DNA from: Bacteroidales bacterium UBA3754
GTDB lineage: Bacteria; Bacteroidota; Bacteroidia; Bacteroidales; UBA1715
Direction: 5' to 3'
Length of the DNA stretch: 50,615 bases
Assembly: GCA_002371705.1 (NCBI GenBank)
Contig: DFGI01000058.1
Span: forward strand, 8,405 to 59,019
Of this stretch, positions 33,286 to 41,438 are shown in pieces (positions within the stretch are counted from its first letter, which is position 1; each line of letters starts with the position of its first letter). A program made the position numbers and the translations under genes. The notes beneath the pieces are model-generated. The model ran no database searches, was not told the origin of the DNA, and saw nothing but the letters and a program-made list of their open reading frames with translations.

Positions 33286-34854
33286 TTACCGTACGACAAC
33301 ACTCATACTATTTCCATCTACCACCACAAAATACACACCCGATTTGAGGTTTGCATTTGCGGTTTTCTTACCCGAAACGGTTACCACGAATGCTGGTGCT
33401 TCGCCGTTTACAAGGATTTGACCGTTTACGATTGTGACAGCCGTGGTGTTGGAAACCTCAGAAACCGCGGTTGAACCGCCTTGGCTACCTTGGCCGCTTC
33501 CTTCGCCGCCACCTTGAACGCTACCGCCTGTGCCATCTTCGTTCTTGGTTGTGAACGAACCGCTGTATTCTTTAAGCACGGATTTATTTGATGCCAATGC
33601 CTTGAAAGAATAGCCGTAGTCTTCTGCCGTTGAAAGACCCGTTACCGTGAATTGGAACGCCTCAACGCCCGATTTTAACTCGTAGCTCTTGTTTGTAGAG
33701 AAATCTATGTTAGCCAGCTGCCCTTGTGCGTTGAACGTGAGAGTGCAGAATGTTACGCCGTTGTTGGAAATTGTAAGCGTGTAGGTATTTGCATTCTCGT
33801 TCTTTGGCATTGAAAACACCGCCTCGGTTTTCTCTGGAACCACGGAAACCTCGTCTTTGGTTAATTCCACTGGTTCTGCACCTATGCATTCCACGTGCTT
33901 GAACGAACCCCAAACAGCATGAATATCGTATGCTTCATAATTATCACAAGGGATTGTCAAATATCCGTTATAGTTGCTGAACGAAGAAGCATCTACCATT
34001 GGTGGCTCTACAGCATAGCAGGTTATCTTAGAAAGTGAGGAACAACCACTAAACGCATTTTCTCCAATAGATGTTACACTACTTGGAATTGAAACAGATT
34101 TAAGGTTTGTACAACCTGAAAACGCATATCCTTTAATTGAAGTAACGCTATTGGGAATTGTAATGGAAGTCAAACTTGTACAATCACTAAATGCACCGCT
34201 TTCAATAGTAGTTACAGCAGCATCTTCAACAGGCATGAACTCACCATTAAGACCCCCAATATTAATTGTCAAATCGTCACATGCCTCATCGTAACTAATA
34301 AGTTCGAAAAAACCTTCGCATTGTTCATTCTTAAAAGCGACTGCTCTTTTTCCACGTTCAAGTTTTCTGCTGATATCAATAGTTGTTGTAGCGTATGACC
34401 AATCAACATTCTCGAATTCCTCTTGAGTCGCATCGCTAATCATAACGAACTTTGTTTCTGATGCTTGGGTTCTAATTATTTCGTTTGTTGCTTCAGTTCC
34501 AGAAATGAAACGGAAGTTTTCAAGAGTATTTCTGTTCTCATCAATTGTTTGGAAGCAGAACACTACAGCAGTTGCATTATCGCCCAATTGATATTTTGCT
34601 TGAACACCTTTGTCGAATGTGTAGAAAGAACCATTTGGTGATTTTGCACCACCAATCACAACTGTACGTTCCATATAATCTATATTCCCACCTGTTATGG
34701 TTGCAGGTATCACAATATCTCCAGAATAGCTACCAGACACAACACTACATGTTTTTGTTTGAAAATTATAACGATAGTTTATACCATCAAATTCAAATGC
34801 CCACACGCTGCTTGCTACAAACAACGTAAGAAAAATTGTAAAAATTCTTTTCAT
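33286..34854 (-). CDS. BspA-like leucine-rich-repeat secreted protein with C-terminal tail
   Basis: The 522-residue protein has a signal peptide (MKRIFTIFLTLFVASSVWA). Residues about 215-300 contain BspA-type LRR_5 repeats (IESGAFSDCTSLTSITIPNS and AFSGCTNLKSVSIPSS). A beta-rich domain follows (about 330-435), then a Gly/Ser/Gln linker, and a C-terminal strand block ending NLKSGVYFVVVDGNSMSVVVR like a Por secretion tail. BspA-like proteins often mediate adhesion at the cell surface, and such a role is likely but not shown. It lies 21 bases after the small membrane gene and may be the last gene of a three-gene operon. Confidence 0.85.
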   Translation of the reverse strand: MKRIFTIFLTLFVASSVWAFEFDGINYRYNFQTKTCSVVSGSYSGDIVIPATITGGNIDYMERTVVIGGAKSPNGSFYTFDKGVQAKYQLGDNATAVVFCFQTIDENRNTLENFRFISGTEATNEIIRTQASETKFVMISDATQEEFENVDWSYATTTIDISRKLERGKRAVAFKNEQCEGFFELISYDEACDDLTINIGGLNGEFMPVEDAAVTTIESGAFSDCTSLTSITIPNSVTSIKGYAFSGCTNLKSVSIPSSVTSIGENAFSGCSSLSKITCYAVEPPMVDASSFSNYNGYLTIPCDNYEAYDIHAVWGSFKHVECIGAEPVELTKDEVSVVPEKTEAVFSMPKNENANTYTLTISNNGVTFCTLTFNAQGQLANIDFSTNKSYELKSGVEAFQFTVTGLSTAEDYGYSFKALASNKSVLKEYSGSFTTKNEDGTGGSVQGGGEGSGQGSQGGSTAVSEVSNTTAVTIVNGQILVNGEAPAFVVTVSGKKTANANLKSGVYFVVVDGNSMSVVVR

Positions 34855-34875
34855 AACTAATAGATTTTAATAAGA

Positions 34876-35094
34876 TTATACATTGAGTTTATTTTTTCGT
34901 TCTTTTCGGTATTCATTGTTTTTATCCATTTTTATTAATTCGTGGCAATGCTCCTCTTTCTTCGCACAAAATTTATAGAGACAGATTATTACGCATATCC
35001 CTATTACTATTATCAATAGGGCTAATACGCAAATACAAATAATCAATGGGATGTAACACCCACAACATTCACTAATACACATAATTACATTCAT
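34876..35094 (-). CDS. Small cysteine-rich membrane protein
   Basis: This 72-residue protein has one strongly hydrophobic segment (about 14-42, IPLIICICVLALLIIVIGIC) with eight or more cysteines in and around it, then a basic cytoplasm-type tail (KNNEYRKERKNKLNV). No family is recognised. It begins 8 bases after the upstream 397-residue gene and so is probably translated with it. It is short and could be spurious, but the clean membrane helix and tight spacing support a real gene. Confidence 0.55.
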   Translation of the reverse strand: MNVIMCISECCGCYIPLIICICVLALLIIVIGICVIICLYKFCAKKEEHCHELIKMDKNNEYRKERKNKLNV

Positions 35095-35102
35095 CTTTTT
35101 TA

Positions 35103-36296
35103 TTATTTTACAAGTTCAACAATCAACATTGCTAGGGCTGCTACAACAGCAATCATCTGTAGTTGTAGCATTCTTTTATTCCGTTCCCTGTCGGTTATGG
35201 CTTCGGCGTATTGGAACAATTGCTTCACATCTTTTTGCAGTTCAGCGTTTCGCCTCTGTATTTCGAACCGCGATTGCAGCAGTTTATAGAGTTTGTTGGT
35301 GTTCCGCTTCGGCGATATGTCGCTGTAACAAATGTTGTTGGCAAACGACAACACATCTTTGTCCAGCTGCTGTAGTTTATCCAAGAAATCACGGTCGGAT
35401 AGTTTTCCGTGTTGCAGGTCGTTGGCTATGTCCGACTTTTTCTTTGTGAACCACAAATAGCAAGCTTTCTGTGCCAATGCCAGTTCCGCAACCGCCACAC
35501 ACAATGTTTCGTAGAAATTCAGTTCGTCGGTATTTTTTCTACGGTAAATATCCATATTGCTCTGCGTAACCACAAAATCATATTCTCCCGAAAACGCACT
35601 TACATTCATTTTAGGATAATTTATTCCAACAACATTGCTGTTCAACATCGTCACATAAAACATGCTGTCGTCGCACAGCCACGCGGATTTCGTTAATTCT
35701 TCGGGCATAATCCGGCTTATAAAATCAGGCAGCTGGAAAGGGCTGTCGTCCTCGCATTCGTATTGCGAAAACTCTTGTTTAAACGTGTACCCATTCTTAA
35801 AACGTACTTCGATTGATTTCGGGCAAACTTCTTTGGCATCAGTAAAATACGGCGGAAATATATGGCGACCAAATTCGTTTATATTCTGAATATCTGTATA
35901 GGTAACGTATGGACGTTCATCCTTTTCATACTCTACATGAAAAACAAGAACACCCACAAAGGTTTCATATACACGGAGTTCAACCTTTTTTAGCGTCAAA
36001 TTATACGTTTGAGAAGAATGTTCTAATTCTATATTAAATTCTCCATCGATTCCGCCCAAATAGTCATACACCGCCAGCACCCGATTCGCGCAGGAGGAAT
36101 CGTCGAACATTGCTCCACAGCCATAGAATAGGACGGAATTTTGTAAGGCAAAATTGTCGTTATATTCTCCCTTGCGGTACTCAAAACGATTCCGTTGCCA
36201 GCCAAGCAATTCGAGTTTGTTCGAAATGGAATCCTCGGTTTCGCCTTCGGGCAAACTAAACGAAAACATGAACCAATGTTTTGAAAACGTTGTCAT
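35103..36296 (-). CDS. Unknown protein with C-terminal coiled coil and membrane anchor
   Basis: This 397-residue protein is not recognised. There is no signal peptide. Residues 1-300 look like a soluble mixed alpha/beta region (many aromatic and acidic residues, ELLGWQRNRFEYRKGEYND near the start). Residues 310-372 are helical and charged, and a single hydrophobic helix closes the protein (MIAVVAALAMLIVELVK). This tail-anchor layout recalls the end of CorA-like proteins, but the GMN motif is absent. The two genes downstream (a tiny membrane protein and a BspA-like protein) are closely spaced in the same direction. Confidence 0.7.
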   Translation of the reverse strand: MTTFSKHWFMFSFSLPEGETEDSISNKLELLGWQRNRFEYRKGEYNDNFALQNSVLFYGCGAMFDDSSCANRVLAVYDYLGGIDGEFNIELEHSSQTYNLTLKKVELRVYETFVGVLVFHVEYEKDERPYVTYTDIQNINEFGRHIFPPYFTDAKEVCPKSIEVRFKNGYTFKQEFSQYECEDDSPFQLPDFISRIMPEELTKSAWLCDDSMFYVTMLNSNVVGINYPKMNVSAFSGEYDFVVTQSNMDIYRRKNTDELNFYETLCVAVAELALAQKACYLWFTKKKSDIANDLQHGKLSDRDFLDKLQQLDKDVLSFANNICYSDISPKRNTNKLYKLLQSRFEIQRRNAELQKDVKQLFQYAEAITDRERNKRMLQLQMIAVVAALAMLIVELVK

Positions 36297-36340
36297 TCAT
36301 TTTGTCCTTGCCGACTCCCAAGCAAAATTGATTATAAATA

Positions 36341-36565
36341 AAAAAGCGTGGAATCGTACCTGTTACCCGTCCCACGATTCGAGGCTCTCGCATTGCCCAT
36401 CTAATCAGAACGAGCAACGCAGAACCCACGCCGATATGCAAATGGTACTGGCGTACCATATACTACATACCCTATGGGCATCCACCGTTGCTTTGATTTT
36501 GATTAGATTGGCAGAAATTCCTAAGAATTTTGCAATCAAGAATTTGCGAGATTCCGAATCGTCAA
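36341..36565 (-). ncRNA. Nested structured RNA candidate with 3' terminator, unknown class
   Basis: In a 512-base gap, complementary segments nest in order: ACGATTCG (36374) with CGAATCGT (36555), CTCGCA (36387) with TGCGAG (36545), ATCTAATCA (36399) with TGATTAGAT (36500), GCAACG (36414) with CGTTGC (36486), ATGC (36436) with GCAT (36478), and ATGGTAC (36442) with GTACCAT (36453). Side hairpins include AAATTC/GAATTT (36515/36525). Read on the minus strand the element ends in CGTGG ... CCACG followed by CTTTTTT, like an intrinsic terminator. GAATCGT at 36351 can also pair with 36374, giving an alternative fold. A palindromic mobile-element remnant is the other explanation. No named RNA class matches that I recognise. 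Confidence 0.55.
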
Positions 36566-36652
36566 AACAAAGCGTCAGATAAACGCCTTTCTATGTCAAG
36601 CCCACCCAACCGCATAAAAAATGCTTCGGCGTGAACTTGGGGTAAAAATAGG

Positions 36653-36687
36653 AATTTTTAATTAAAAATTAAAAATTAAGAATTAAG
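36653..36687. repeat. AT-rich AATTTTTAATTAAAAATT repeat
   Basis: A run of AATTAAAAATT and AATTAAG units with an internal palindrome lies past the ketosynthase-cluster end. Such tracts recur between genes in Bacteroidetes. I see no gene from here to the glycosyltransferase stop at 36809. Confidence 0.5.
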
Positions 36688-36808
36688 AGGGAAAAATTTA
36701 AGAAATGAAAGCAGGGGGGCAGGGAACATTGTTGGCTCGTTGCGTGCGGCGTTCGTGTTGGTGCGTTTGAAAAAAAGTGTTTTGTAACTAATTGGTAATG
36801 AAATGTGA

Positions 36809-37555
36809 TTACTTTAGATAACGAACTATTTTTCTGATAAGCATCGACGGATACCCATACAAAATTGCCGCAAAGCAAAGCACCGTATTCAGTAGGCTGA
36901 TTCTGATAAAATCAATCGTTGGTCTATAGTGCGAAACGCGTTCCTCTTTCGGCGGATAATACACGTCAATGTTGATGGGAACGAGCGGTATATTTTTCCA
37001 AGCAGAACGGACAAGTATCTCTAATTCAGCTTCATAGCGATTATTTAAAGGACCTTTGTATTTGAGTTGTTTGAGCGGATATGCCCGAAATCCTGTTTGT
37101 GTGTCGGGTAGGTTGTGGGCTGTTTGCACACGAAACCAGAAATTGGAAAATCTGTTGGCAAAACTGTTTTTCGACGGCATGTTGGGCAAGTCGAATTGAC
37201 GACTGCCAATTATCAATGCGTCTTCGTTTTTTGCTATTGCTTCGGCAAATAGTGGCAGGTCTTTCGCCTTGTGCTGACCGTCGGCATCCAAGGTTATGGC
37301 GTGCGAAAAACCTCTTTTTTTCGCTTCGGCAAATGCCTGTTTCAACGCAAATCCCTTTCCTCGGTTTTTCGTATAGGAAATGAGAATAATCTGATTTTCA
37401 ATGTTTTGTAATATTTGTGTAGTGGAATCGGTGGAACCATCGTTTACCACAATCACGTTGGGAGAATAGGGCAGAACAGATTCCACAACGCTACGGATAG
37501 TTTTCTCGTTATTGTACGTTGGAATGATTATGCACGTTGAATCGGACAGTTCCAT
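36809..37555 (-). CDS. Family 2 glycosyltransferase
   Basis: The 248-residue protein has the GT-A fold of dolichol-phosphate-mannose-type enzymes: IIPTYNNEKTI at the start, VVNDGSTDST, and the metal-binding LDADGQH (DxD). The C-terminus has a hydrophobic segment (SLLNTVLCFAAILYGYPSML), so it is probably membrane-associated. It would transfer a sugar from a nucleotide donor to a lipid or polyketide acceptor. Its start overlaps the stop of the upstream dehydratase gene by one base (TAATG), making it the last gene of the ketosynthase operon. Confidence 0.9.
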   Translation of the reverse strand: MELSDSTCIIIPTYNNEKTIRSVVESVLPYSPNVIVVNDGSTDSTTQILQNIENQIILISYTKNRGKGFALKQAFAEAKKRGFSHAITLDADGQHKAKDLPLFAEAIAKNEDALIIGSRQFDLPNMPSKNSFANRFSNFWFRVQTAHNLPDTQTGFRAYPLKQLKYKGPLNNRYEAELEILVRSAWKNIPLVPINIDVYYPPKEERVSHYRPTIDFIRISLLNTVLCFAAILYGYPSMLIRKIVRYLK

Positions 37556-37914
37556 TATGCAAGAACAAAGTTGATTTTTGAACAGACGTTTCCTTCGGCA
37601 AGAATCTGCACTTTGGCGTGTATGGCATCGTCTTCCGTCGTGGTTGCTATGTGAAATTTCAAAAACTCGTTGGCAATAGGAGTGATTAAACTAATGAATT
37701 TCACATTTTTAACAGATTGAACCGTAAGTTTTTTCCCAACAAAATGTTCGCATAGCTCTTTGGCGATTTCAATCAAGCACGCTCCAGGTGTTATGGGATT
37801 TCCAGGAAAGTGTGCCTTGAAAATTTCGTTGTTTTTGTTCTGACGAATGGTGTAGGTCACATTGTCGCCGTCAACTACCGTGTGTTCTATGAGATAGAGT
37901 TTTCTTCCTAACAT
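37555..37914 (-). CDS. FabZ-like hotdog dehydratase
   Basis: This 119-residue hotdog protein has HFPGNPITPGACLIE, matching the FabZ/FabA active site with the catalytic His in HFPG and the Glu after PGACLI. It likely dehydrates 3-hydroxyacyl-ACP intermediates of the ketosynthase cluster. Two dehydratase-like proteins are encoded in this locus (the other at 44284), so they may act at different steps. It follows the LolA-like gene after one base and overlaps the glycosyltransferase start. Confidence 0.85.
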   Translation of the reverse strand: MLGRKLYLIEHTVVDGDNVTYTIRQNKNNEIFKAHFPGNPITPGACLIEIAKELCEHFVGKKLTVQSVKNVKFISLITPIANEFLKFHIATTTEDDAIHAKVQILAEGNVCSKINFVLA

Positions 37915-37915
37915 A

Positions 37916-38554
37916 TTATTGTATTTTGAAAAGGTTTTGGTCTATTTGTTGATTGGTTTTGTGGTTTGAAAAACAGATCTTCATAGAATCGCCGTTTTTC
38001 TCGGTAAGTTCTATGAAAGCAGCAAGGTAATTCCCATTAAATGCGATTTCTATTTCCTTATACATATTTGCCAATCTTCCTTTCGGCTCTAGAATTAGTC
38101 TGTAATTGCCTATTTCCGTTGGGAACACGACAAGTGTGGTAGTAAAATTTTTCTCGTCTTGCAGTCCGCTACCGTCAATTGTGCCGATGATTATGTCGGA
38201 AAGTCCTTTGAGCATTCGGGTATTTACGTTTGTGTTAGTGCTCCCGTCAGCATTTTTTAATACCACATTTTGTTCGTTTACGATTAAGGCGGATTTATTT
38301 GGCGAGGTGTATTCCCAACGCAGTTTGTGTGGGGCTTGGAAATACATTTTCCCTTTTGATTCGTTTTTGTCTTGTATTAACGTGCTTTCTTTGCTCATAG
38401 TGAAATCGCACGTGAGAGTTTTTGTTTCTTTTGAAACGTGTGAGATTTGGCTGAAAAAATCATCTTTCTCTTTGCCAGTGGCCGTCCTTCCGTATTGACA
38501 ATATGCTGAGATAGAAAGGAATAATGTGAGAAATATCGTTAGTAATTTTTTCAT
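37916..38554 (-). CDS. LolA-like periplasmic lipid carrier
   Basis: From the ATG at 38554 the protein is 212 residues with a signal peptide (MKKLLTIFLTLFLSISAYCQ). The mature part matches the LolA fold pattern, with LTCDFTMSKES early and MYFQAPHKLRWEYTSPNKSAL in the middle. LolA proteins carry lipoproteins or lipids across the periplasm, and LolA-like genes are typical of aryl-polyene/flexirubin clusters. Here it probably ferries the cluster's lipid product. A TTG six bases upstream is in frame but the ATG is preferred. Confidence 0.85.
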   Translation of the reverse strand: MKKLLTIFLTLFLSISAYCQYGRTATGKEKDDFFSQISHVSKETKTLTCDFTMSKESTLIQDKNESKGKMYFQAPHKLRWEYTSPNKSALIVNEQNVVLKNADGSTNTNVNTRMLKGLSDIIIGTIDGSGLQDEKNFTTTLVVFPTEIGNYRLILEPKGRLANMYKEIEIAFNGNYLAAFIELTEKNGDSMKICFSNHKTNQQIDQNLFKIQ

Positions 38555-38560
38555 ATTCAA

Positions 38561-38914
38561 TCATTTAGCAACAAAACAAACACCAACAATAATTATACCA
38601 ACTCCAAGCCAACGGGTGAGTGGAATAGATTCTCCTAAAAATATCCAAGCGGCCAGCAAACCGAACACAAAACTCAAACAGGTCATCGGGTAAGCCGACG
38701 ACAGCGGATAATTTTTCAGAATATGCAGCCAAAGAATCGTGGCGCTTCCCATAGTGATGCCCACAAGCAGAAACCACCAATTAGTGAGCAGACTGTAAAA
38801 ATAATTCCACGTCCACGAAAATTTGTCCATTTTGACCATCGCCAATTTCAAAAACACTTGTCCCGAAGCGAGACACAGCGATTGAATGATGGATAAAAGA
38901 ACGAGTTTTAGCAT
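38561..38914 (-). CDS. Small multidrug/DMT-family membrane protein, ArnE-like
   Basis: The 117-residue protein has four predicted membrane helices (about 3-22, 43-63, 70-90, 95-115) and the EmrE/ArnE-like features ASGQVFLKLA near the start and AWIFLGESIPLTRWLGVGIIIVG at the end. Proteins of this fold export small molecules or, as ArnE/F, flip undecaprenyl-linked sugars. With the glycosyltransferase alongside, flipping a glycolipid intermediate is attractive. Its ATG overlaps the upstream ketosynthase-like stop (ATGCTAA). Confidence 0.83.
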   Translation of the reverse strand: MLKLVLLSIIQSLCLASGQVFLKLAMVKMDKFSWTWNYFYSLLTNWWFLLVGITMGSATILWLHILKNYPLSSAYPMTCLSFVFGLLAAWIFLGESIPLTRWLGVGIIIVGVCFVAK

Positions 38915-39969
38915 TTCGAGAGTAGGATTAGTGAATGGTCGATATTTTGGAAATGATTGTATAATAATATGTTACGTGGTGATTTCACCTCGTTTTTTTG
39001 ATTGTGGAGCAAATGGCTTGGCACGCTTTCTTTTGCTAAACACGTTGCGGCTGCATATACGCCAAATGCAGGTGCTGTGAATGATTCTCCAAAAATATGT
39101 TTGTACCACGCTATGGGCGTATTTTTCCCGAATGCGTTCGCAAAATTTGTATAGATGGCATCGTATTCGCAATCGCCGCTTAAACCAAGCATAAGTGCGT
39201 CAATATCAGAAGGTTGTAGATTGTTTTGCTGCAACATTCGTTGTACAGCGTCTTGCAATGCTGTTTCCGAAGGTTTGTAGAGCAAGTCCACATCTCGTAG
39301 TTTGCAAAGAGCGTGTTCTGTTTTGTTTGTTCCAACTATCAGTGCCACAGATGTTTCGCCAGCAAACGAACCTTTTGACGATGATTGTCTCAGGATTTGT
39401 TCCGAGAGTTCACCTTGTTTCCAATAGCCAATTTTTCCGAGCATATTGTAATAGTCGGGGGTCATTTCGTCGTGTCCGCCCACAAGTGCGTTGTTGATTC
39501 GTCCCAGCAACATTTGTTGCAGAGCGTCCGAAAGTCCGCTTTCAAACGAAGTGCCACGGTGCGAATATGTGCAGTTGTAGCCATTACATTTCTGATTGAG
39601 AGCAATTTGCGAACTGATAGTGTTGTGCGTTGATTGCATAAAATAGGTCGGTTGCAGAAATTGTTCGCCCTCGTTGACCATTGCGGAGAGAAATTTTTCC
39701 GTATTTTCAATACAGCCAAGTCCTGTGCCGGTAATTATTGCATCAACTTGTTCTAAACCAGCCGATTGTTTTGCTGAAATTGATGTCGCAATTGCTCGTT
39801 TTATGAGCTTGCCCATTCGGCGTGCAGCCATTGGATTTATAAATGGCTTATAATCAGGCTCGATGGAGCGGTTGTAGCCTTCGGTGTGTGCTATAGGATT
39901 TTCAAACCAATCATCACAGAGTGGATTTTGTATAGAAATTTGCGCTGCCGATTGAATGAAAATATCCAT
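38908..39969 (-). CDS. Ketosynthase-like protein without active-site Cys (chain-length-factor type)
   Basis: From the ATG at 39969 the protein is 353 residues with a thiolase fold (IITGTGLGCIENTEKFL; THNTISSQIALNQKCNGYN). The nucleophile region reads TYSHRGTSFES, where an active ketosynthase has T-A-C-[AS]-S, so the Cys is replaced. The late HGTGT and GHT motifs are not seen either. This is the pattern of chain-length factors that pair with a catalytic ketosynthase. The catalytic partner is probably the gene immediately upstream, 5 bases away. A longer frame to 39999 exists but would overlap that gene's stop. Confidence 0.8.
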   Translation of the reverse strand: MDIFIQSAAQISIQNPLCDDWFENPIAHTEGYNRSIEPDYKPFINPMAARRMGKLIKRAIATSISAKQSAGLEQVDAIITGTGLGCIENTEKFLSAMVNEGEQFLQPTYFMQSTHNTISSQIALNQKCNGYNCTYSHRGTSFESGLSDALQQMLLGRINNALVGGHDEMTPDYYNMLGKIGYWKQGELSEQILRQSSSKGSFAGETSVALIVGTNKTEHALCKLRDVDLLYKPSETALQDAVQRMLQQNNLQPSDIDALMLGLSGDCEYDAIYTNFANAFGKNTPIAWYKHIFGESFTAPAFGVYAAATCLAKESVPSHLLHNQKNEVKSPRNILLYNHFQNIDHSLILLSKC

Positions 39970-39974
39970 AGTTT

Positions 39975-41171
39975 CTATTTTATTTTTGAAAAAATGCACG
40001 ACGAATCATTTCCTCCAAAACCGAACGAATTATTCATAACGTGTTGAATATCTTTGCGTTTTGTTTTTGTGACTGGTGTAATGTCAACTTCGTCCATTTT
40101 TTCGGAAAAGTTCAGATTAGCTGGTATAAAATTGTTTTGTAAAGCAAGGATTGAAATCACAGCTTCTACGCTTCCAGCCGCGCTTGTGGTGTGTCCGGTA
40201 AATGCTTTGGTTGATGAAAAATCAGGAATGTGTTCGCCAAACACCCGTGTGATTGCAATTCCTTCGGTGGAATCGTTGTTCCCGGTTCCTGTTCCGTGAC
40301 AGCTAATATAGTCAATATCAGATGGTTGCAAATTTGCATCGGCGAGTGCGCCTTGCATTGCAAGGTATGGACCCTGACCATTGGGCGATGTGGCTGTTTG
40401 ATGGAACGCATCGCAAAAATTGGCATAGCCGTTTAGCTCGCAAAGTGGTTGAACGCCACGTAGTTGCGCTGCTTCCGCTTTTTCAAGAACCAAATATGCC
40501 GCACCTTCACCTAAATTCAATCCCACGTGATTTTTGGAGAATGGTTTGCAGGTTTCTCGGTCAAGAATCATCAATGTGTTGAAGCCATTGAGATGGAATT
40601 TGCTCAAACATTCTGTGCCGCCAACAACAGCCGCATCAACTTTTCCCGTGCGAATCAGGTTTGCTCCGATTATTAAAGCGTTGATTGCTGACGAACAAGC
40701 CGTTGAGATGGTTGTTGTCATATCAAAAATGCCAAAATAATCGGCAACCGCATCGGTTCCAGCTCCGCAGTCGTGGGCTGCAATAAATTCTTTATGGTTC
40801 TCATTTCCAAGAAAATCGAGGTAGAATTGTTCGCTTTTTTCCATACCGCCAACGGTAGTTCCGTTGATAAACGCAATTCTTTTGGGCTTATTCTCTTGTA
40901 AATGAGCTTGTTGTATGGCTTCTTTTGCAGCTATCATAGCCATAAGTGGCGTTCGTGTAACCAATTGGGACTGAGGAATATGCAATGCTGTTTTCATTTC
41001 CTCGTCGGTCATTTCCACTTCGGATACGGGAATATCCGTGTGCGTTGTCTGCAAATGCTTAATCGGTCCAACTGCCGATTTTTCCGCAAACAAAGCCTGT
41101 AACGTTTTGTCTTTTCCTGTTCCAAGTCCCGAAATGATGCCCATTCCGGTCACAACCAAACTGCCAGCCAT
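39975..41171 (-). CDS. Beta-ketoacyl-ACP synthase (FabF type), active
   Basis: The 398-residue protein begins VVTGMGIISGLG and has Cys159 in ISTACSSAINA, CHGTGTGNNDS, and the Lys/His pair TKAFTGHTTSAAG, a full C-H-H set. It therefore catalyses decarboxylative condensation on acyl-ACP. The ACP gene ends 3 bases upstream and the chain-length-factor-like gene follows 5 bases downstream, so the three form a tight core. The ATG at 41171 is used; an in-frame TTG precedes it. Confidence 0.93.
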   Translation of the reverse strand: MAGSLVVTGMGIISGLGTGKDKTLQALFAEKSAVGPIKHLQTTHTDIPVSEVEMTDEEMKTALHIPQSQLVTRTPLMAMIAAKEAIQQAHLQENKPKRIAFINGTTVGGMEKSEQFYLDFLGNENHKEFIAAHDCGAGTDAVADYFGIFDMTTTISTACSSAINALIIGANLIRTGKVDAAVVGGTECLSKFHLNGFNTLMILDRETCKPFSKNHVGLNLGEGAAYLVLEKAEAAQLRGVQPLCELNGYANFCDAFHQTATSPNGQGPYLAMQGALADANLQPSDIDYISCHGTGTGNNDSTEGIAITRVFGEHIPDFSSTKAFTGHTTSAAGSVEAVISILALQNNFIPANLNFSEKMDEVDITPVTKTKRKDIQHVMNNSFGFGGNDSSCIFSKIK

Positions 41172-41174
41172 CAA

Positions 41175-41435
41175 CTATTTTGTTCTGTTTTTTGATACGT
41201 ATTCCGCCATTGTGCGTACAGATTTGAAAACTTCCTTACCTGCAGCGGCGTTCGCCAATTTAATTCCGTAGTTTTTCTCCAAAAGAACGATCAATTCCAA
41301 TGCGTCGATAGAGTCCAATGCAAGACCTTCGTCACCGAACATTGGCGCATCGTTGTCAATGTCGTCGGGAGTCATTCCTTCGAGATTCAACACTTCAATG
41401 ATTTCTTTTTTGAGTTCTAAAATCAATTCTTCCAT
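41175..41435 (-). CDS. Acyl carrier protein
   Basis: This 86-residue acidic protein is an ACP. Ser42 in LALDSIDALELIVLLE is the phosphopantetheine site. It sits between the ketosynthase-like half gene and the active ketosynthase, so it is the dedicated carrier of this cluster and distinct from the housekeeping fatty acid ACP. It is separated by 3 bases from each neighbour, indicating coupled translation. Confidence 0.93.
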   Translation of the reverse strand: MEELILELKKEIIEVLNLEGMTPDDIDNDAPMFGDEGLALDSIDALELIVLLEKNYGIKLANAAAGKEVFKSVRTMAEYVSKNRTK

Positions 41436-41438
41436 ACG

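Noticed and set aside
36154..36582. 142-codon plus-strand frame over the structured element
   Set aside because: It overlaps the start of the 397-residue gene and the nested pairing; no signal peptide, domain or promoter supports it.
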